A stretch of DNA of 64,000 nt from Marivibrio sp040218065 (GCF_040218065.1 NZ_JAVJQE010000013.1:124001-188000); one strand, 5' to 3'; positions 16,962 through 26,605 are shown, counted from the first letter of the stretch. Made by a program: numbers and translations. The notes: a model not told the origin generated them from the letters alone.

Positions 16962-17744
16962 ATGACCGAGCGAGACTGGTGCGCCTGGTACGACAACGAG
17001 GGCCGCGCGCATGAGCGCCCGCCGCCCCGGTTGATTGAGGATCCGGCGCTGGGGGCCTGTCTGCGCTATGCGGGCGGGTGCATCGTGGTGTCGGACCGCG
17101 CGCCGCTGATGACATGGGTCCCCGACGCGACGGCCTGGCCGGCGCTAAACGCGGCCGCCAACGCCGTGCGCGGCGCGCTGGCGAGCCAACGGGTCCATCT
17201 TCGCTATTACGTTTCCGGCTGGGCCGAGGAGACGCTTGAGACGGCCGAACTGTTCGAGCGCCTCGACTACATTGAGGAGATCGCGCGGCGCCCGGTGAAC
17301 ATGACGCCGCGCATCCGACCGTTGGAGCCCTCCGAGGAGGTCGAGCGCACAGCCCGTGAGATCGAGATGCGCGTGCGCGACAACGTGCTCGACGACATCA
17401 TCCTTTACGACGTGGTCGAACCCAATCGGTTGCGCTACGCCCATATCGGCGGGCGCACGCTTTTCGCAAACGTCTGCACGCCCGAAGAAGTGCGCGAGAC
17501 CGTGGGCAAGGACGATCTAATCGATCCCGCCGACAACGGCTTCGGCGACGCGGTCACCCGGGCCTACCGCGACGCCATCGAGTACAATCAACCGATCGTC
17601 GATCTGGTCACCGCGCCGGTCCGGCTCGGCGGGCGCGAACGGCGATGGCTGCATTACAAGCGCATCACCGTGCCGCTGCTCTCTCTTGGAAAGCTCGCGG
17701 TATTCACCGACCCCACGCCCTCGCAGCGGATATCGTTCGAGTAG
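16962..17744 (+). CDS. Hypothetical protein with PAS-like C-terminal half
   Basis: The 260-residue soluble protein is not firmly recognised. Its second half resembles small PAS proteins common in alphaproteobacteria: RYAHIGGRTLFANV, then DPADNGFGDAVTRAYRDAIEYNQPIVDLVTAPVR-like, then RRWLHYKRITVPLL. The N-terminal half is unassigned. The ATG at 16962 follows GGAGAGG. Its last 91 bases overlap the end of the opposite-strand gene, so both C-termini are encoded by the same DNA. A sensory or regulatory role is only inferred. Confidence 0.65.
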   Translation: MTERDWCAWYDNEGRAHERPPPRLIEDPALGACLRYAGGCIVVSDRAPLMTWVPDATAWPALNAAANAVRGALASQRVHLRYYVSGWAEETLETAELFERLDYIEEIARRPVNMTPRIRPLEPSEEVERTAREIEMRVRDNVLDDIILYDVVEPNRLRYAHIGGRTLFANVCTPEEVRETVGKDDLIDPADNGFGDAVTRAYRDAIEYNQPIVDLVTAPVRLGGRERRWLHYKRITVPLLSLGKLAVFTDPTPSQRISFE

Positions 17745-18349
17745 TCGGGCACTTCCTCGGCCAACGCCCAGACGACGAACTCCTCGAGCGAGCGTTCTCC
17801 AGCCTTCCATGTGAAGGCCGGCCCGTTGTGATGCGGGTAGCCGGAGCGTTGCGGGAAGCGCGCGCGGATCTTCTTCTCCGAGACGACCGCCCAGATCAGG
17901 TCGTAGTCCCAGCGCTTCAGCGCATGCATCATCGCGAAGTTGGTGAGTTTCTTCGCAAGGCCCAGCCCTTGGCGACCGCCGCGTCCCGGGCGCATCCACA
18001 ACTCGCCCTGATAGGCGAACCGCCCGCGCAGAAAGGCGAACGCTTCCGGCAGGGCCATTTCGCAATTCAGCGCGTGCAGCGGATAATCGGCAGGCCGATA
18101 ATCCAGAAACGACCCGCGCAGATAACGCCTGAGCGACGTGTTCGGGTCGCAATAGCCGACGGCCTGGGTGTGCATCAGAATCCCGTCGGCGTCGTAGCCG
18201 AGAACGGCGAAACTGTCTTCGAACACGCCGCGGGCGGGATCGAAAACGAGCGACGTCGCCGGCCTGTCCGGCTGCTGAAAAAGCACGGACGCATCCTCGA
18301 CGATCGAAAGGGTCAGCTCGTACTCTGGTAGTGCAAGTGTCTGCTGCAT
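17654..18349 (-). CDS. Hypothetical protein, possible GNAT-fold acetyltransferase
   Basis: The 231-residue protein has no signal peptide. GRGGRQGLGLAKKLTNFAMM (about 120-140) followed by WDYDLIWAVVSEKK resembles the acetyl-CoA-binding loop and helix of GNAT enzymes, but overall similarity is weak. The first 60 residues include a ligand-like beta region (LVFDPARGVFEDSFAVLGYDADG). It starts at an ATG preceded by an AT-rich leader with an inverted repeat. It overlaps the convergent PAS-like gene by 91 bases. The function is unknown; the acetyltransferase idea is tentative. Confidence 0.65.
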   Translation of the reverse strand: MQQTLALPEYELTLSIVEDASVLFQQPDRPATSLVFDPARGVFEDSFAVLGYDADGILMHTQAVGYCDPNTSLRRYLRGSFLDYRPADYPLHALNCEMALPEAFAFLRGRFAYQGELWMRPGRGGRQGLGLAKKLTNFAMMHALKRWDYDLIWAVVSEKKIRARFPQRSGYPHHNGPAFTWKAGERSLEEFVVWALAEEVPDYSNDIRCEGVGSVNTASFPRESSGTVMRL

Positions 18350-18405
18350 CTATTTTTCCGATACGTTGGGGCGCTTGGCGCGCTTAAGTTGCCGTATCGT
18401 GCATA

Positions 18406-18419
18406 GATAGCAGACTATC
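18406..18419. promoter_or_regulatory. Inverted repeat GATAG-CAGA-CTATC
   Basis: A perfect 5-4-5 inverted repeat lies about 60 bases upstream of the GNAT-like gene in an unusually AT-rich stretch. A further GATAGC copy follows a few bases away. It could be an operator for that gene; nothing more can be said. Confidence 0.3.
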
Positions 18420-18522
18420 GTCTGGATAGCATTACTTTTCGTTGTTTTGCTACCTAGACGCGAACACATCCCAATGCATTCGGATTCTATTTGTTTCGAA
18501 GGCGCGCGACCGATCGATGCGG

Positions 18523-20403
18523 TCAGTCTCGACCCTCAGGCCCTCGTTGGGGACGCTCGGCGCCGTGCGCCGCGCCGTCCGCCCCCTCCCCCTCCTGCTG
18601 GCGGCGCCACATCCGGGCGTAGGCCCCCTCCCGCGCCAGCAGCGCCTCGTGCCGGCCGCGCTCGACCACCTGTCCGTCGACCAGCACGATGATCTCGTCG
18701 GCGTCGACGACCGTCGACAGACGATGCGCGATGACCAAGGTCGTCCGGCCTTTGCTGACCGTCCGGAAGCTCTTCTGAATCTCGCGTTCGGTCGCCGTAT
18801 CGAGGGCCGAGGTCGCCTCGTCGAACAGCAGAACCGCCGGATTCTTCAAAATCGTGCGGGCGATCGCGACGCGCTGTTTCTCGCCGCCCGAGAGCTTCAA
18901 GCCTCGCTCCCCGACCATCGTATCGTACCCGTCCGGCAGACCGTCGATGAAGCGCTCGATCTGGGCCAGCCGGGCGGCCTCCTCGATCTCGGCCTGCGTC
19001 GCCTCCGGACGGCCGTAGGCGATGTTGTAGCGGATCGTGTCGTTGAACAGCACGGTGTCCTGCGGGACGATCCCGATCGCGGCGCGCAGGCTGGCCTGGG
19101 TCACGTCGCGCAGATCCTGACCGTCGATCGTCACCCGACCGCCCTGCACGTCGTAAAACCGGAACAGCAGCCGGCTGATCGTCGACTTGCCGGCGCCCGA
19201 CGGCCCCACGATGGCCAGCGTGCGCCCGCTAGGCGCCTCGAAATCAACGCCCTTCAGGATCGGCCGCCGCGGATCGTAGCCGAACTGCACGGTCTCGAAG
19301 CGCACGCACGCGCCATTCAGTTTCAACGCCGGCGCGGCGGGCTTGTCTTCGACGTCGCGCTCGATCCGGAGGATTGAGAACATGTCCTCCATATCCGTGA
19401 GCGATTGGCGGATCTGCCGATAGACGAAACCGAGAAAATTAAGCGGCAGGTAGAGCTGGATCAGATAGGTGTTCACCAGCACGAAATCGCCGATCGACAT
19501 GGCGCCGCTGACGACCCCGTCCGCCGCCATCAGCATAATCACCACGAGGCCCAGAGCGATGATGCCCCCCTGCCCGACATTGACCACGGCCAGGCTGGTG
19601 ATCGAGCGGACGGCCGCCTCCTCATAGCCGCGCATTGAGACGTCGAAGCGACGGGCCTCATGTCCTTCGGCGCCGAAGTACTTCACCGTCTCGTAATTGA
19701 GCAGGCTGTCGATCGCCTTTGTGTTGGCCTCAGAGTCCTTCGTGTTCATGGCTCGGCGGAACTTGAGCCGCCATTCGGTGACGACCAGCGTGTAGGCGAT
19801 GTAGCCGGCGATGGTGACGAAGGTTGCGGCCGCGAACCGCCAATCCAGCATCGCCCACAAGACGCCGCAGACCATCGCGATCTCAAGCAGCGTCGGCAGG
19901 ATGTTGAAAAGCGTGAAGGCGAGCAGGAACTCTATGCCCTTCACCCCGCGCTCGATGACCCGGCTGAGGCCGCCGGTCTGGCGCTCCAGGTGATAGCGCA
20001 GCGAGAGCGTGTGCAGATGCTGGAAGGTGTTGAGGGCCGCGTTCCGGATCGCGTTCTGGGCGACCTTCGCGAACAGCGCCTCGCGCAGTTCCTGGAACAG
20101 CACGGAGCCTAGACGCACCGCGCCATAGGCCACGATCAGCCCGATCGGGACCGCGAGCGCCGCCTGCTCGCCCGAAACCTCGAGCGCGTCGACCGCTTGC
20201 TTGTAGAGAATCGGGACGTAGACCGTGGCGACCTTGGCCAGCGCCAGCGCGATCAGCGCCAGCACCACCCGAGTTTTGATGTCGCCGCGCCCCGCCGGCC
20301 ACAGATAGGGCAACAGCGTCAGCAGGGTGCGCCACTGACGGCGGCGATTTTCAGCGCCTGCGCCCTCCTCGGCCGCGCCGGCGGAGCCGAGCGGCGGGGT
20401 CAT
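18523..20403 (-). CDS. ATM1-type ABC exporter (heavy metal/Fe-S, glutathione conjugate)
   Basis: The 626-residue half-transporter has an N-terminal membrane domain of six helices and a C-terminal ATPase. The ATPase shows Walker A GPSGAGKST, signature LSGGEKQRVAIART, Walker B LLFDEATSALD and H-loop AHRLSTV. The membrane part has the ATM1/HMT1 pattern (GGLSRVIERGVKGIEFLL, NTKAIDSLLNYETVKYFGAE). Alphaproteobacterial relatives export glutathione-bound metals or sulfur species and work as homodimers in the inner membrane. The ATG at 20403 is preferred to a TTG ten codons upstream. It is divergent from the Mrp operon. Confidence 0.93.
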   Translation of the reverse strand: MTPPLGSAGAAEEGAGAENRRRQWRTLLTLLPYLWPAGRGDIKTRVVLALIALALAKVATVYVPILYKQAVDALEVSGEQAALAVPIGLIVAYGAVRLGSVLFQELREALFAKVAQNAIRNAALNTFQHLHTLSLRYHLERQTGGLSRVIERGVKGIEFLLAFTLFNILPTLLEIAMVCGVLWAMLDWRFAAATFVTIAGYIAYTLVVTEWRLKFRRAMNTKDSEANTKAIDSLLNYETVKYFGAEGHEARRFDVSMRGYEEAAVRSITSLAVVNVGQGGIIALGLVVIMLMAADGVVSGAMSIGDFVLVNTYLIQLYLPLNFLGFVYRQIRQSLTDMEDMFSILRIERDVEDKPAAPALKLNGACVRFETVQFGYDPRRPILKGVDFEAPSGRTLAIVGPSGAGKSTISRLLFRFYDVQGGRVTIDGQDLRDVTQASLRAAIGIVPQDTVLFNDTIRYNIAYGRPEATQAEIEEAARLAQIERFIDGLPDGYDTMVGERGLKLSGGEKQRVAIARTILKNPAVLLFDEATSALDTATEREIQKSFRTVSKGRTTLVIAHRLSTVVDADEIIVLVDGQVVERGRHEALLAREGAYARMWRRQQEGEGADGAAHGAERPQRGPEGRD

Positions 20404-20469
20404 GGTCGATTTCGCCTGGAACGGGTCACGCAACCACCCTATATGGGCCCGAAGCCGGGCCGGTTTGTC

Positions 20470-20497
20470 TTGACCCTGACGGGCAGGTCAATAGGCT
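20470..20497 (+). promoter_or_regulatory. Weak candidate promoter of the mrp operon
   Basis: TTGACC is followed after 16 bases by TAGGCT in the divergent gap before mrpA, giving a leader of roughly 70 bases. The -10 match is poor, so this is only a suggestion. Confidence 0.25.
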
Positions 20498-20572
20498 CAC
20501 GGTCAACCCACATACCCGTTCTGGATGCCTCCAATCACCTAGCCCGATGCGCGTCAAAAAGAAAGGTGGGGC

Positions 20573-23431
20573 ATGGATCTCGCCCTGATCGTGATGTTGC
20601 CCTTCCTCGGCGCCTTGCTGCCGGGGCTTATGATCCGCGCCGGGCGGGACGCGTGCGCGCTCGCCACCGGGTCGGTCACGCTGCTGGCGCTGATCCTGCT
20701 GTTGGCGCACGCCCCGGCCGTCTTCGCAGGAGAGGTGATCCAGGCGCGGTGGGAGTGGCTGCCGGCGCTCGGTCTCAACGTCACTTTCTTCCTCGACGGG
20801 CTGGGATTTCTGTTCGCCGGGCTGATCCTGGGCATTGGACTGCTGATCATCTGCTATGCGCGCTACTACCTGTCGCGCAAGGATCCGATGGGGCGTTTCT
20901 ACGTCTTTCTATTGCTCTTCCAGGGAGCGATGGTGGGCGTGGTCTTATCCGACAACGTCCTGCTTCTGCTGATATTCTGGGAGCTGACCAGCCTCAGCTC
21001 CTTCCTGTTGATCGGCTATTGGAAGCATCTGCCGGAGGGGCGCCAGGGCGCGCGCATGGCGCTCGCGGTCACCGGCCTGGGCGGACTTGCGATGATCGCG
21101 GGCATGCTGCTTTTGGGCCAGATCGTCGGGTCCTACGACATCAGCGAGATCATCAAGCACGGTCCGGAGATTCAGGACTCGCCGCTCTACGCCCCGGCCC
21201 TGATCCTGATCCTGCTGGGCTGCTTCACCAAATCGGCGCAGTTCCCGTTCCACTTCTGGCTGCCGCACGCCATGGCCGCGCCGACGCCGGTCAGCGCCTA
21301 TCTCCACTCCGCGACGATGGTGAAGGCGGGCATCTTCCTCCTGGCGCGGTTGTGGCCGGCGCTGGCGGGGACCGACCTTTGGTTCTACCTGGTGGCGACG
21401 ACCGGCCTGTTCACCATGGTCATGGCGGCGTGGATCGCGCTTTTTAAGGACGATCTGAAGGGGCTTCTGGCGTTCTCGACCGTCAGCCACCTGGCGTTGG
21501 TCACGTTCCTCTTCGGCCTCGGCACGCCGATGGGCGCGATCGCCGGAATCTTTCACATCATCAACCACGCCAGTTTCAAGGCGGCGCTCTTCATGACCGC
21601 CGGCATCGTCGATCACGAGACCGGCACCCGCGACATCAAGAAGTTGGGCGGACTGATGGGGCTGATGCCGATCACGGGGACGATCGCCAGTCTCGCCGCG
21701 CTCTCGATGGCCGGCGTGCCGCTGCTTAACGGCTTCCTGACGAAGGAGATGATGCTGCACGAGGCGCTGGCGACCGATTGGGCGGGGATTCCCGGCGTCG
21801 TCGGGCTCGCGGCCGCGGTCGGGGCGCTGTTCTCGGTCAGCTACAGTTTTCGCTACATCGCCCACGTCTTCTTCGGCAAGCGCCCGGAGAAGTTCGACCA
21901 TCCGCCGCACGACCCGCCCGCCGGCATGTATCTGCCGCCGGCGCTGCTGATCGTGCCGGTCGTGCTGATCGGCCTGTTCCCCGCCGCAGTCGCCGGCCCG
22001 ATGGTGGCCGTCGCCTCCGGCGCGGTGGTGGGCGGGCCTCTGCCGGACTACTATCTGGCGATCTGGCACGGCTTCAATCTGACGCTGGTCGCAAGCCTCG
22101 TCGCCTTGGCGGGCGGCGCCTTCCTGCTCTACCGCCATGCGCAGGCGAAGGCGTTCCGCGAGAAATTTCCCCGCCCCGAAGCGAAACGCATTTTTGAATC
22201 GGTCGTCGAGAGCTGCGCGACGCTCGCCAACCGCGTGACCGACGCGCTGCACGACGGGTCGCTGCGCCGGATCATGGCCGTCACCGTGTCGACCGCGGTG
22301 ATCGGCGGCGCGCTCGCCTTCATGGGGGCCGAGCATGGGGCCGGCGCGCGCGAGGGCGTGCCGGCGGCGCCGATCGCGGTGCTCACCTGGGCCGTGTTGA
22401 TCGGCGCCTGCATCGCCCTGGTCGCCTTCCACCGCAACCGGTTGTTGACGTTGGTGATCGTCGGCGTGGTGGGCGTCATCGTCTCGCTCGGCTTCGTCTA
22501 TCTGTCGGCGCCGGACCTCGCGCTGACCCAGATTTCGGTCGAAGTGGTGACGGTCATCCTCCTCCTGCTCGCACTCAATTTCCTGCCGAAGGAGACGCCG
22601 CGCGAAAGCAGCTCGCCGCGCCGCGCGCGGGACGGGGCGATCGCCGCGCTGGCCGGACTCGGAGTGGGCGGCCTTATTTTCGCGATATTAAACCGCGACT
22701 TCGCGATCCCTACGATCTCGGACTTCCACCTCGCGAACTCGAAGCCCGGCGGGGGCGGCACGAATGTGGTGAACGTCATTCTGGTCGATTTCCGCGGCTT
22801 CGACACCTTCGGCGAGATCATTGTGCTGGGCATCGCGGCGTTGGCGATCTATGCGCTGCTGGACGGCGCGCTTAAGGGCCCGGCCGTCAAGCGCCTGCAA
22901 AGCTGGGTGCCCGATCAGGAACGCGCGCGCGACCGCCATCCGATGATGCTGGTCGTGGCGACGCGGGTGATGCTGCCGCTGTCGCTGCTGGTCGGCGTTT
23001 ACATCTTCCTGCGCGGCCATAACGACCCGGGCGGCGGCTTCATCGCCGGCCTGGTGGTGGCGATCGCCTTCCTGATGCAATACATGGCTTCCGGCTACGG
23101 TTGGGCCGAACGTCGGGTGAAGATCGATTACCACCTGATGATCGGCTGGGGCGTGCTCGCCGCCGGCTTCACCGGGGTCGGAGCCTGGATCGCCGGTCGT
23201 CCGTTCCTGACCAGCGACTTCACCTACGTGACCTTGCCGGTCGTCGGCACGTTCGAGATCGCGACCGCGCTGGCCTTCGACGTCGGCGTCTTCCTGACGG
23301 TGGTGGGATCGGTGATGGTTGCGCTCGCCAATCTCTCACGCCTTGCGCGGACCACCGAAGCGCCTGTCAGCGATGCGCCGATGGACGTCGACCCGACGCG
23401 CCGCGGCCGCCCGGCCGAAGAGGAGGGCTGA
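20573..23431 (+). CDS. mrpA: Mrp Na+/H+ antiporter subunit A, fused to MrpB domain
   Basis: This 952-residue inner-membrane protein is the large NuoL-like subunit of the cation/proton antiporter. The essential Glu lies in FWELTSLSSFLLIGYW (about 137-152), and the Lys-bearing helix in FPFHFWLPHAMAAPTPVSAY (about 224-243). Residues from about 797 on are an MnhB domain (MLPLSLLVGVYIFLRGHNDP, GGGFIAGLVVAIAFLMQYM), so subunit B is fused as in PhaAB-type Mrp systems. The complex exports Na+ or K+ in exchange for protons for pH and salt tolerance. A GGTGGGGC site precedes the ATG. Confidence 0.95.
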   Translation: MDLALIVMLPFLGALLPGLMIRAGRDACALATGSVTLLALILLLAHAPAVFAGEVIQARWEWLPALGLNVTFFLDGLGFLFAGLILGIGLLIICYARYYLSRKDPMGRFYVFLLLFQGAMVGVVLSDNVLLLLIFWELTSLSSFLLIGYWKHLPEGRQGARMALAVTGLGGLAMIAGMLLLGQIVGSYDISEIIKHGPEIQDSPLYAPALILILLGCFTKSAQFPFHFWLPHAMAAPTPVSAYLHSATMVKAGIFLLARLWPALAGTDLWFYLVATTGLFTMVMAAWIALFKDDLKGLLAFSTVSHLALVTFLFGLGTPMGAIAGIFHIINHASFKAALFMTAGIVDHETGTRDIKKLGGLMGLMPITGTIASLAALSMAGVPLLNGFLTKEMMLHEALATDWAGIPGVVGLAAAVGALFSVSYSFRYIAHVFFGKRPEKFDHPPHDPPAGMYLPPALLIVPVVLIGLFPAAVAGPMVAVASGAVVGGPLPDYYLAIWHGFNLTLVASLVALAGGAFLLYRHAQAKAFREKFPRPEAKRIFESVVESCATLANRVTDALHDGSLRRIMAVTVSTAVIGGALAFMGAEHGAGAREGVPAAPIAVLTWAVLIGACIALVAFHRNRLLTLVIVGVVGVIVSLGFVYLSAPDLALTQISVEVVTVILLLLALNFLPKETPRESSSPRRARDGAIAALAGLGVGGLIFAILNRDFAIPTISDFHLANSKPGGGGTNVVNVILVDFRGFDTFGEIIVLGIAALAIYALLDGALKGPAVKRLQSWVPDQERARDRHPMMLVVATRVMLPLSLLVGVYIFLRGHNDPGGGFIAGLVVAIAFLMQYMASGYGWAERRVKIDYHLMIGWGVLAAGFTGVGAWIAGRPFLTSDFTYVTLPVVGTFEIATALAFDVGVFLTVVGSVMVALANLSRLARTTEAPVSDAPMDVDPTRRGRPAEEEG

Positions 23432-23434
23432 ATC

Positions 23435-23833
23435 ATGGAGGCTCTCGTGGCGAGCGGCGTGGGCGCGATGACGGCGGCCGGGGTCTACCTGATCCTGCGC
23501 GCGCGCAGTTTCCCCGTCATCGTGGGGCTGGCCATGCTGTCCTACGCGGTCAACGTCTTTCTGTTCGCGACCGGACGGCTTGCGCTCGACCTGCCGCCAG
23601 TGATCTCCAAATCGGCCGAGGCCTACACCGATCCCCTGCCCCAGGCCTTGGTGCTGACCGCCATCGTGATCTCGTTCGGGATGACGGCGGTGATCGTCGT
23701 GCTGGCGCTTCGCGCCTATCTGGAAAGCGGCGACGACGCCGTCGACATCGGCGCGACCGACAGCGAAAGCGCCGACCCGCCGCCTGACGACCCGGGCGAT
23801 CCGCCCGGCGAGAAGGAAGGGGCGGGCCGATGA
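23435..23833 (+). CDS. mrpC: Mrp antiporter subunit C (NuoK-like)
   Basis: The 132-residue protein has three hydrophobic helices. GVYLILRARSFPVIVGLAML and the helix AVNVFLFATGRL match MrpC/MnhC, the NuoK-like subunit. The Pro/Asp-rich C-terminal tail is longer than the helices require. It begins three bases after mrpA and overlaps mrpD by four (ATGA), showing translational coupling in the seven-function, six-gene operon. DPLPQALVLTAIVISFGMTA holds the conserved Pro-Gln-Ala-Leu stretch of the family. Confidence 0.94.
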   Translation: MEALVASGVGAMTAAGVYLILRARSFPVIVGLAMLSYAVNVFLFATGRLALDLPPVISKSAEAYTDPLPQALVLTAIVISFGMTAVIVVLALRAYLESGDDAVDIGATDSESADPPPDDPGDPPGEKEGAGR

Positions 23834-25392
23834 CCGACCTCACCCTCAATCATTGGATCGTCGCGCCGATCATTCTGCCGGCGCTGCTGGCCCCGATCAT
23901 CGTTTTGGCGATGCGTCACGATCTGTTTCTGCAACGGGTGTTCTCGATCGCCGGAACGCTCGCGCTGCTCGCGATCGCGATCGGTTTGACCGTGCAGGCC
24001 GCCGGCGGCCCGCCGCAGAGCTACGAGCTCGGCAACTGGGACGCGCCCTTCGGCATCGTCATGGTGCTCGACCGGTTGTCGGCGCTGATGGTGCTGCTCA
24101 CAGGCGTGTTGGCCTTGGTCGTGGTCTCCTATGCGACGGCCAGCGGGTGGGATCGACGCGGCCGCCATTTCCATGCGCTGTTCCAGTTCCAGCTGATGGG
24201 CGTCTGCGGCGCGTTTCTGACCGGCGACCTGTTCAACCTGTTCGTCTTCTTCGAAGTGCTGCTGATCGCTTCCTACGGGCTGATGCTGCACGGCGGCGGC
24301 GCCAAGCGTACGCGTGCGGGCGTACAGTACGTGGCGGTCAATCTCGTAGGGTCCACGCTGTTTCTGATCGCGGTCGGCGCGCTTTACGGCGTAACCGGCA
24401 CCTTGAACATGGCGGACATGGCGGTGCGCGCCGCGCAGGTTCCGGCGGCCGATCAGGCGATCTTTCAGACCGCCGGCGTGCTGCTGCTGATCGTCTTCGC
24501 CATCAAGGCGGCGACCGTCCCGGTGCAATTCTGGCTGCCGGGCGCGTACGCCAACGCGCCGGGCCCCGTCGCCGCGCTGTTCGCGATCATGACCAAGGTC
24601 GGCGCCTACGCGATTTTGCGCGTCTACACCTTGGTGTTCGGAGCGGCGGCGGGCGACGCGGCGTGGCTGGCGGCCGACTGGCTTCTGCCGGCGGCCCTGA
24701 TCACGCTCGCCGTCGGAATGGTGGGCGTGCTGGGCGCGAAGGGGCTGGTGCGGCTGGTCTGTTTTGCGGTGATCGGGTCGATGGGCACCTTGATGATCGC
24801 GATTGCGCTGTTCACGCCGCAGGCGACGACGGCCGCCCTCTACTACCTGCTCCATTCGACGTTCGCGGCGGCGGCGTTGTTTCTGTTGGTCGATCAGGTG
24901 GTGGCCCGGCGACGGGCGGCCGGCGACCGCATCGAGACGGCGCCGCGCTTCCTGCATCTCGGCCTGTTCGCGGCCTTGTTCTTCGCCGGCGCGATCGGCA
25001 TGGCCGGCATGCCGCCCTTGAGCGGCTTCGTCGGCAAGCTGCTGGTCCTGGACGCCGCCGCCGCGGTCCCGCAGATGGGGCTGATCTGGGCGGTGGTTCT
25101 CATCACGTCGCTGATCTGCATCGTCGGCTTCGCGCGCGCCGGCAGCACGATCTTCTGGAAGGCGGATTCTCTGGCGCCGCCCAGCGACCAGGATCAGCGC
25201 GCGGCCGCGCCATCGCAGCCCGCCCCGAGCCTGGCTGTGGGCGCGGTCTCGGCGATGGTGGTCGGCATGGCCGCTCTCACGCTGTTCGCTGGGCCGATCA
25301 CGGGCTATCTCGATGCGACGGCGGCGCAGCTTTACGAGCCCGCGGGCTACATCCGGGCCGTGCTGGGCCCGGACGCTCTCGCCGGACGCTGA
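23830..25392 (+). CDS. mrpD: Mrp antiporter subunit D (NuoM/N-like)
   Basis: The 520-residue subunit has about 14 membrane helices. The proton-pumping fold residues are visible: the Glu in LFVFFEVLLIASYGLML and the Lys in FAIKAATVPVQFWLPGAYAN, plus AIMTKVGAYAILRVYTL. Together with subunit A it forms the proton path of the Mrp complex. Length and motif order are normal. It overlaps mrpC by four bases and is followed 19 bases later by mrpE. Confidence 0.95.
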   Translation: MTDLTLNHWIVAPIILPALLAPIIVLAMRHDLFLQRVFSIAGTLALLAIAIGLTVQAAGGPPQSYELGNWDAPFGIVMVLDRLSALMVLLTGVLALVVVSYATASGWDRRGRHFHALFQFQLMGVCGAFLTGDLFNLFVFFEVLLIASYGLMLHGGGAKRTRAGVQYVAVNLVGSTLFLIAVGALYGVTGTLNMADMAVRAAQVPAADQAIFQTAGVLLLIVFAIKAATVPVQFWLPGAYANAPGPVAALFAIMTKVGAYAILRVYTLVFGAAAGDAAWLAADWLLPAALITLAVGMVGVLGAKGLVRLVCFAVIGSMGTLMIAIALFTPQATTAALYYLLHSTFAAAALFLLVDQVVARRRAAGDRIETAPRFLHLGLFAALFFAGAIGMAGMPPLSGFVGKLLVLDAAAAVPQMGLIWAVVLITSLICIVGFARAGSTIFWKADSLAPPSDQDQRAAAPSQPAPSLAVGAVSAMVVGMAALTLFAGPITGYLDATAAQLYEPAGYIRAVLGPDALAGR

Positions 25393-25411
25393 GGGAGAGG
25401 AAGATCATCCG

Positions 25412-25909
25412 ATGCGCCTGTTCCACCGCCTCTTCCCCCACCCGTTCCTGACGCTCACTCTCGTCGTCGTCTGGCTGATGCTCGTCAATACGGTTTCGGC
25501 GGGCCACCTTGTGCTCGGGCTTATTCTGGGGGCCGTCATTCCGCTCCTGACCGCGCCCTTCTGGCCCGCCCGGCCGAAAATCCGCCGGTTTCCGACCATC
25601 GTCGCCTACGTGTCGATCGTGCTCTACGACATCGTCAAAGCGAACGTTCACGTGGCGTGGTTGGTGCTGTTCGTGCCGGCGGGGAAGCTGCGCTCGCGCT
25701 TCGTGACCGTGCCGCTCTCGCTGACCACGCCGGAGGCCATCACCGTGCTCGCCGGAACCATCACCATGACGCCCGGCACGGTCTCGGCGGACGTTTCGGC
25801 GGACGGTCGAGCGCTGCTTGTCCATTGCCTGGACGCGCCCGACGACCAAGCCGTCGTCGACGAGATCAAACAGCGCTACGAAGCGCGGCTGAAGGAGATT
25901 TTCGAATGA
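25412..25909 (+). CDS. mrpE: Mrp antiporter subunit E
   Basis: The 165-residue protein has two or three N-terminal helices and a conserved C-terminal soluble part. ITMTPGTVSADVSADGRALLVHCLD is the MrpE/MnhE signature, with VPLSLTTPEAITVLAG before it. The ATG at 25412 follows GAGGAAGATC and starts the first helix, unlike the longer frame upstream. It overlaps mrpF by four bases. MrpE is a small accessory subunit needed for complex stability. Confidence 0.94.
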   Translation: MRLFHRLFPHPFLTLTLVVVWLMLVNTVSAGHLVLGLILGAVIPLLTAPFWPARPKIRRFPTIVAYVSIVLYDIVKANVHVAWLVLFVPAGKLRSRFVTVPLSLTTPEAITVLAGTITMTPGTVSADVSADGRALLVHCLDAPDDQAVVDEIKQRYEARLKEIFE

Positions 25910-26175
25910 TCGAGATCGCGCTCCTTATCGGCTTCTTCTGCTTTGCGATCGCGCTGATCCTGAACCTCTATCGCTTGGCGAAGGGCCCCAGCATCGCCGA
26001 CCGCGTATTGGCGCTCGACACGATGGTGATCAACGGCATCGCCATCCTGATCCTCTACGGCATGTATGAGGGCACGGCGGTTTATTTCGAGGCCTCGCTG
26101 CTGTTCGCCATGGTCGGCTTCCTCTCAACCGTCGCCTACTGCAAGTTCATCTTGCGCGGCGACATCATCGAATGA
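25906..26175 (+). CDS. mrpF: Mrp antiporter subunit F
   Basis: The 89-residue subunit has three helices. NLYRLAKGPSIADRVLALDT is the conserved MrpF/MnhF core, which forms part of the cation path with MrpG. The ATG overlaps the mrpE stop by four bases, and the stop lies ten bases before mrpG. Length and motif are typical. Confidence 0.94.
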   Translation: MIEIALLIGFFCFAIALILNLYRLAKGPSIADRVLALDTMVINGIAILILYGMYEGTAVYFEASLLFAMVGFLSTVAYCKFILRGDIIE

Positions 26176-26185
26176 AGGCGCGGCC

Positions 26186-26605
26186 ATGGATTTCTTGATC
26201 GAGGCGATCATCGCCTTTCTCATCATCGCCGCCGGCTTCTTCGGCATCGTCGGCTCATTCGGCCTGGCCAAGCTGCCGGATCTTATGACCCGGCTGCACG
26301 GCCCGACGAAGGCCACCACGTTGGGGATCGGCGGCGTGCTGATCGCCTCCATGCTCTACTTCATCGGCGAGCGCGGCGAGTTCTCCTGGCATGAGCTGTT
26401 GATCACGCTTTTCCTATTCCTGACCGCGCCGATCACCGCCAATTTCATCGCCAAGAGTTTCCTGCATCGCCGCATGTCGGCGGAGGAGCGCGAACGCCTG
26501 CCCGCGCCGGGCGGCGAGCACGGCTGGGCCACCTTCGACGCCCCGCCTGTCGATCCCGAGGATGAGGCGCCCGCATTGGCCGCGGTGCGGCGGCGGAAAC
26601 CCTAA
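26186..26605 (+). CDS. mrpG: Mrp antiporter subunit G
   Basis: The 139-residue subunit has three helices and the conserved motif GSFGLAKLPDLMTRLHGPTKATTLG, followed by FLTAPITANFIAKSFLHR. The hydrophilic tail (residues 105-139) is longer than in many homologues and carries no motif. It is the last gene of the operon. No clear terminator was found in the 74 bases before the next gene. Confidence 0.93.
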   Translation: MDFLIEAIIAFLIIAAGFFGIVGSFGLAKLPDLMTRLHGPTKATTLGIGGVLIASMLYFIGERGEFSWHELLITLFLFLTAPITANFIAKSFLHRRMSAEERERLPAPGGEHGWATFDAPPVDPEDEAPALAAVRRRKP

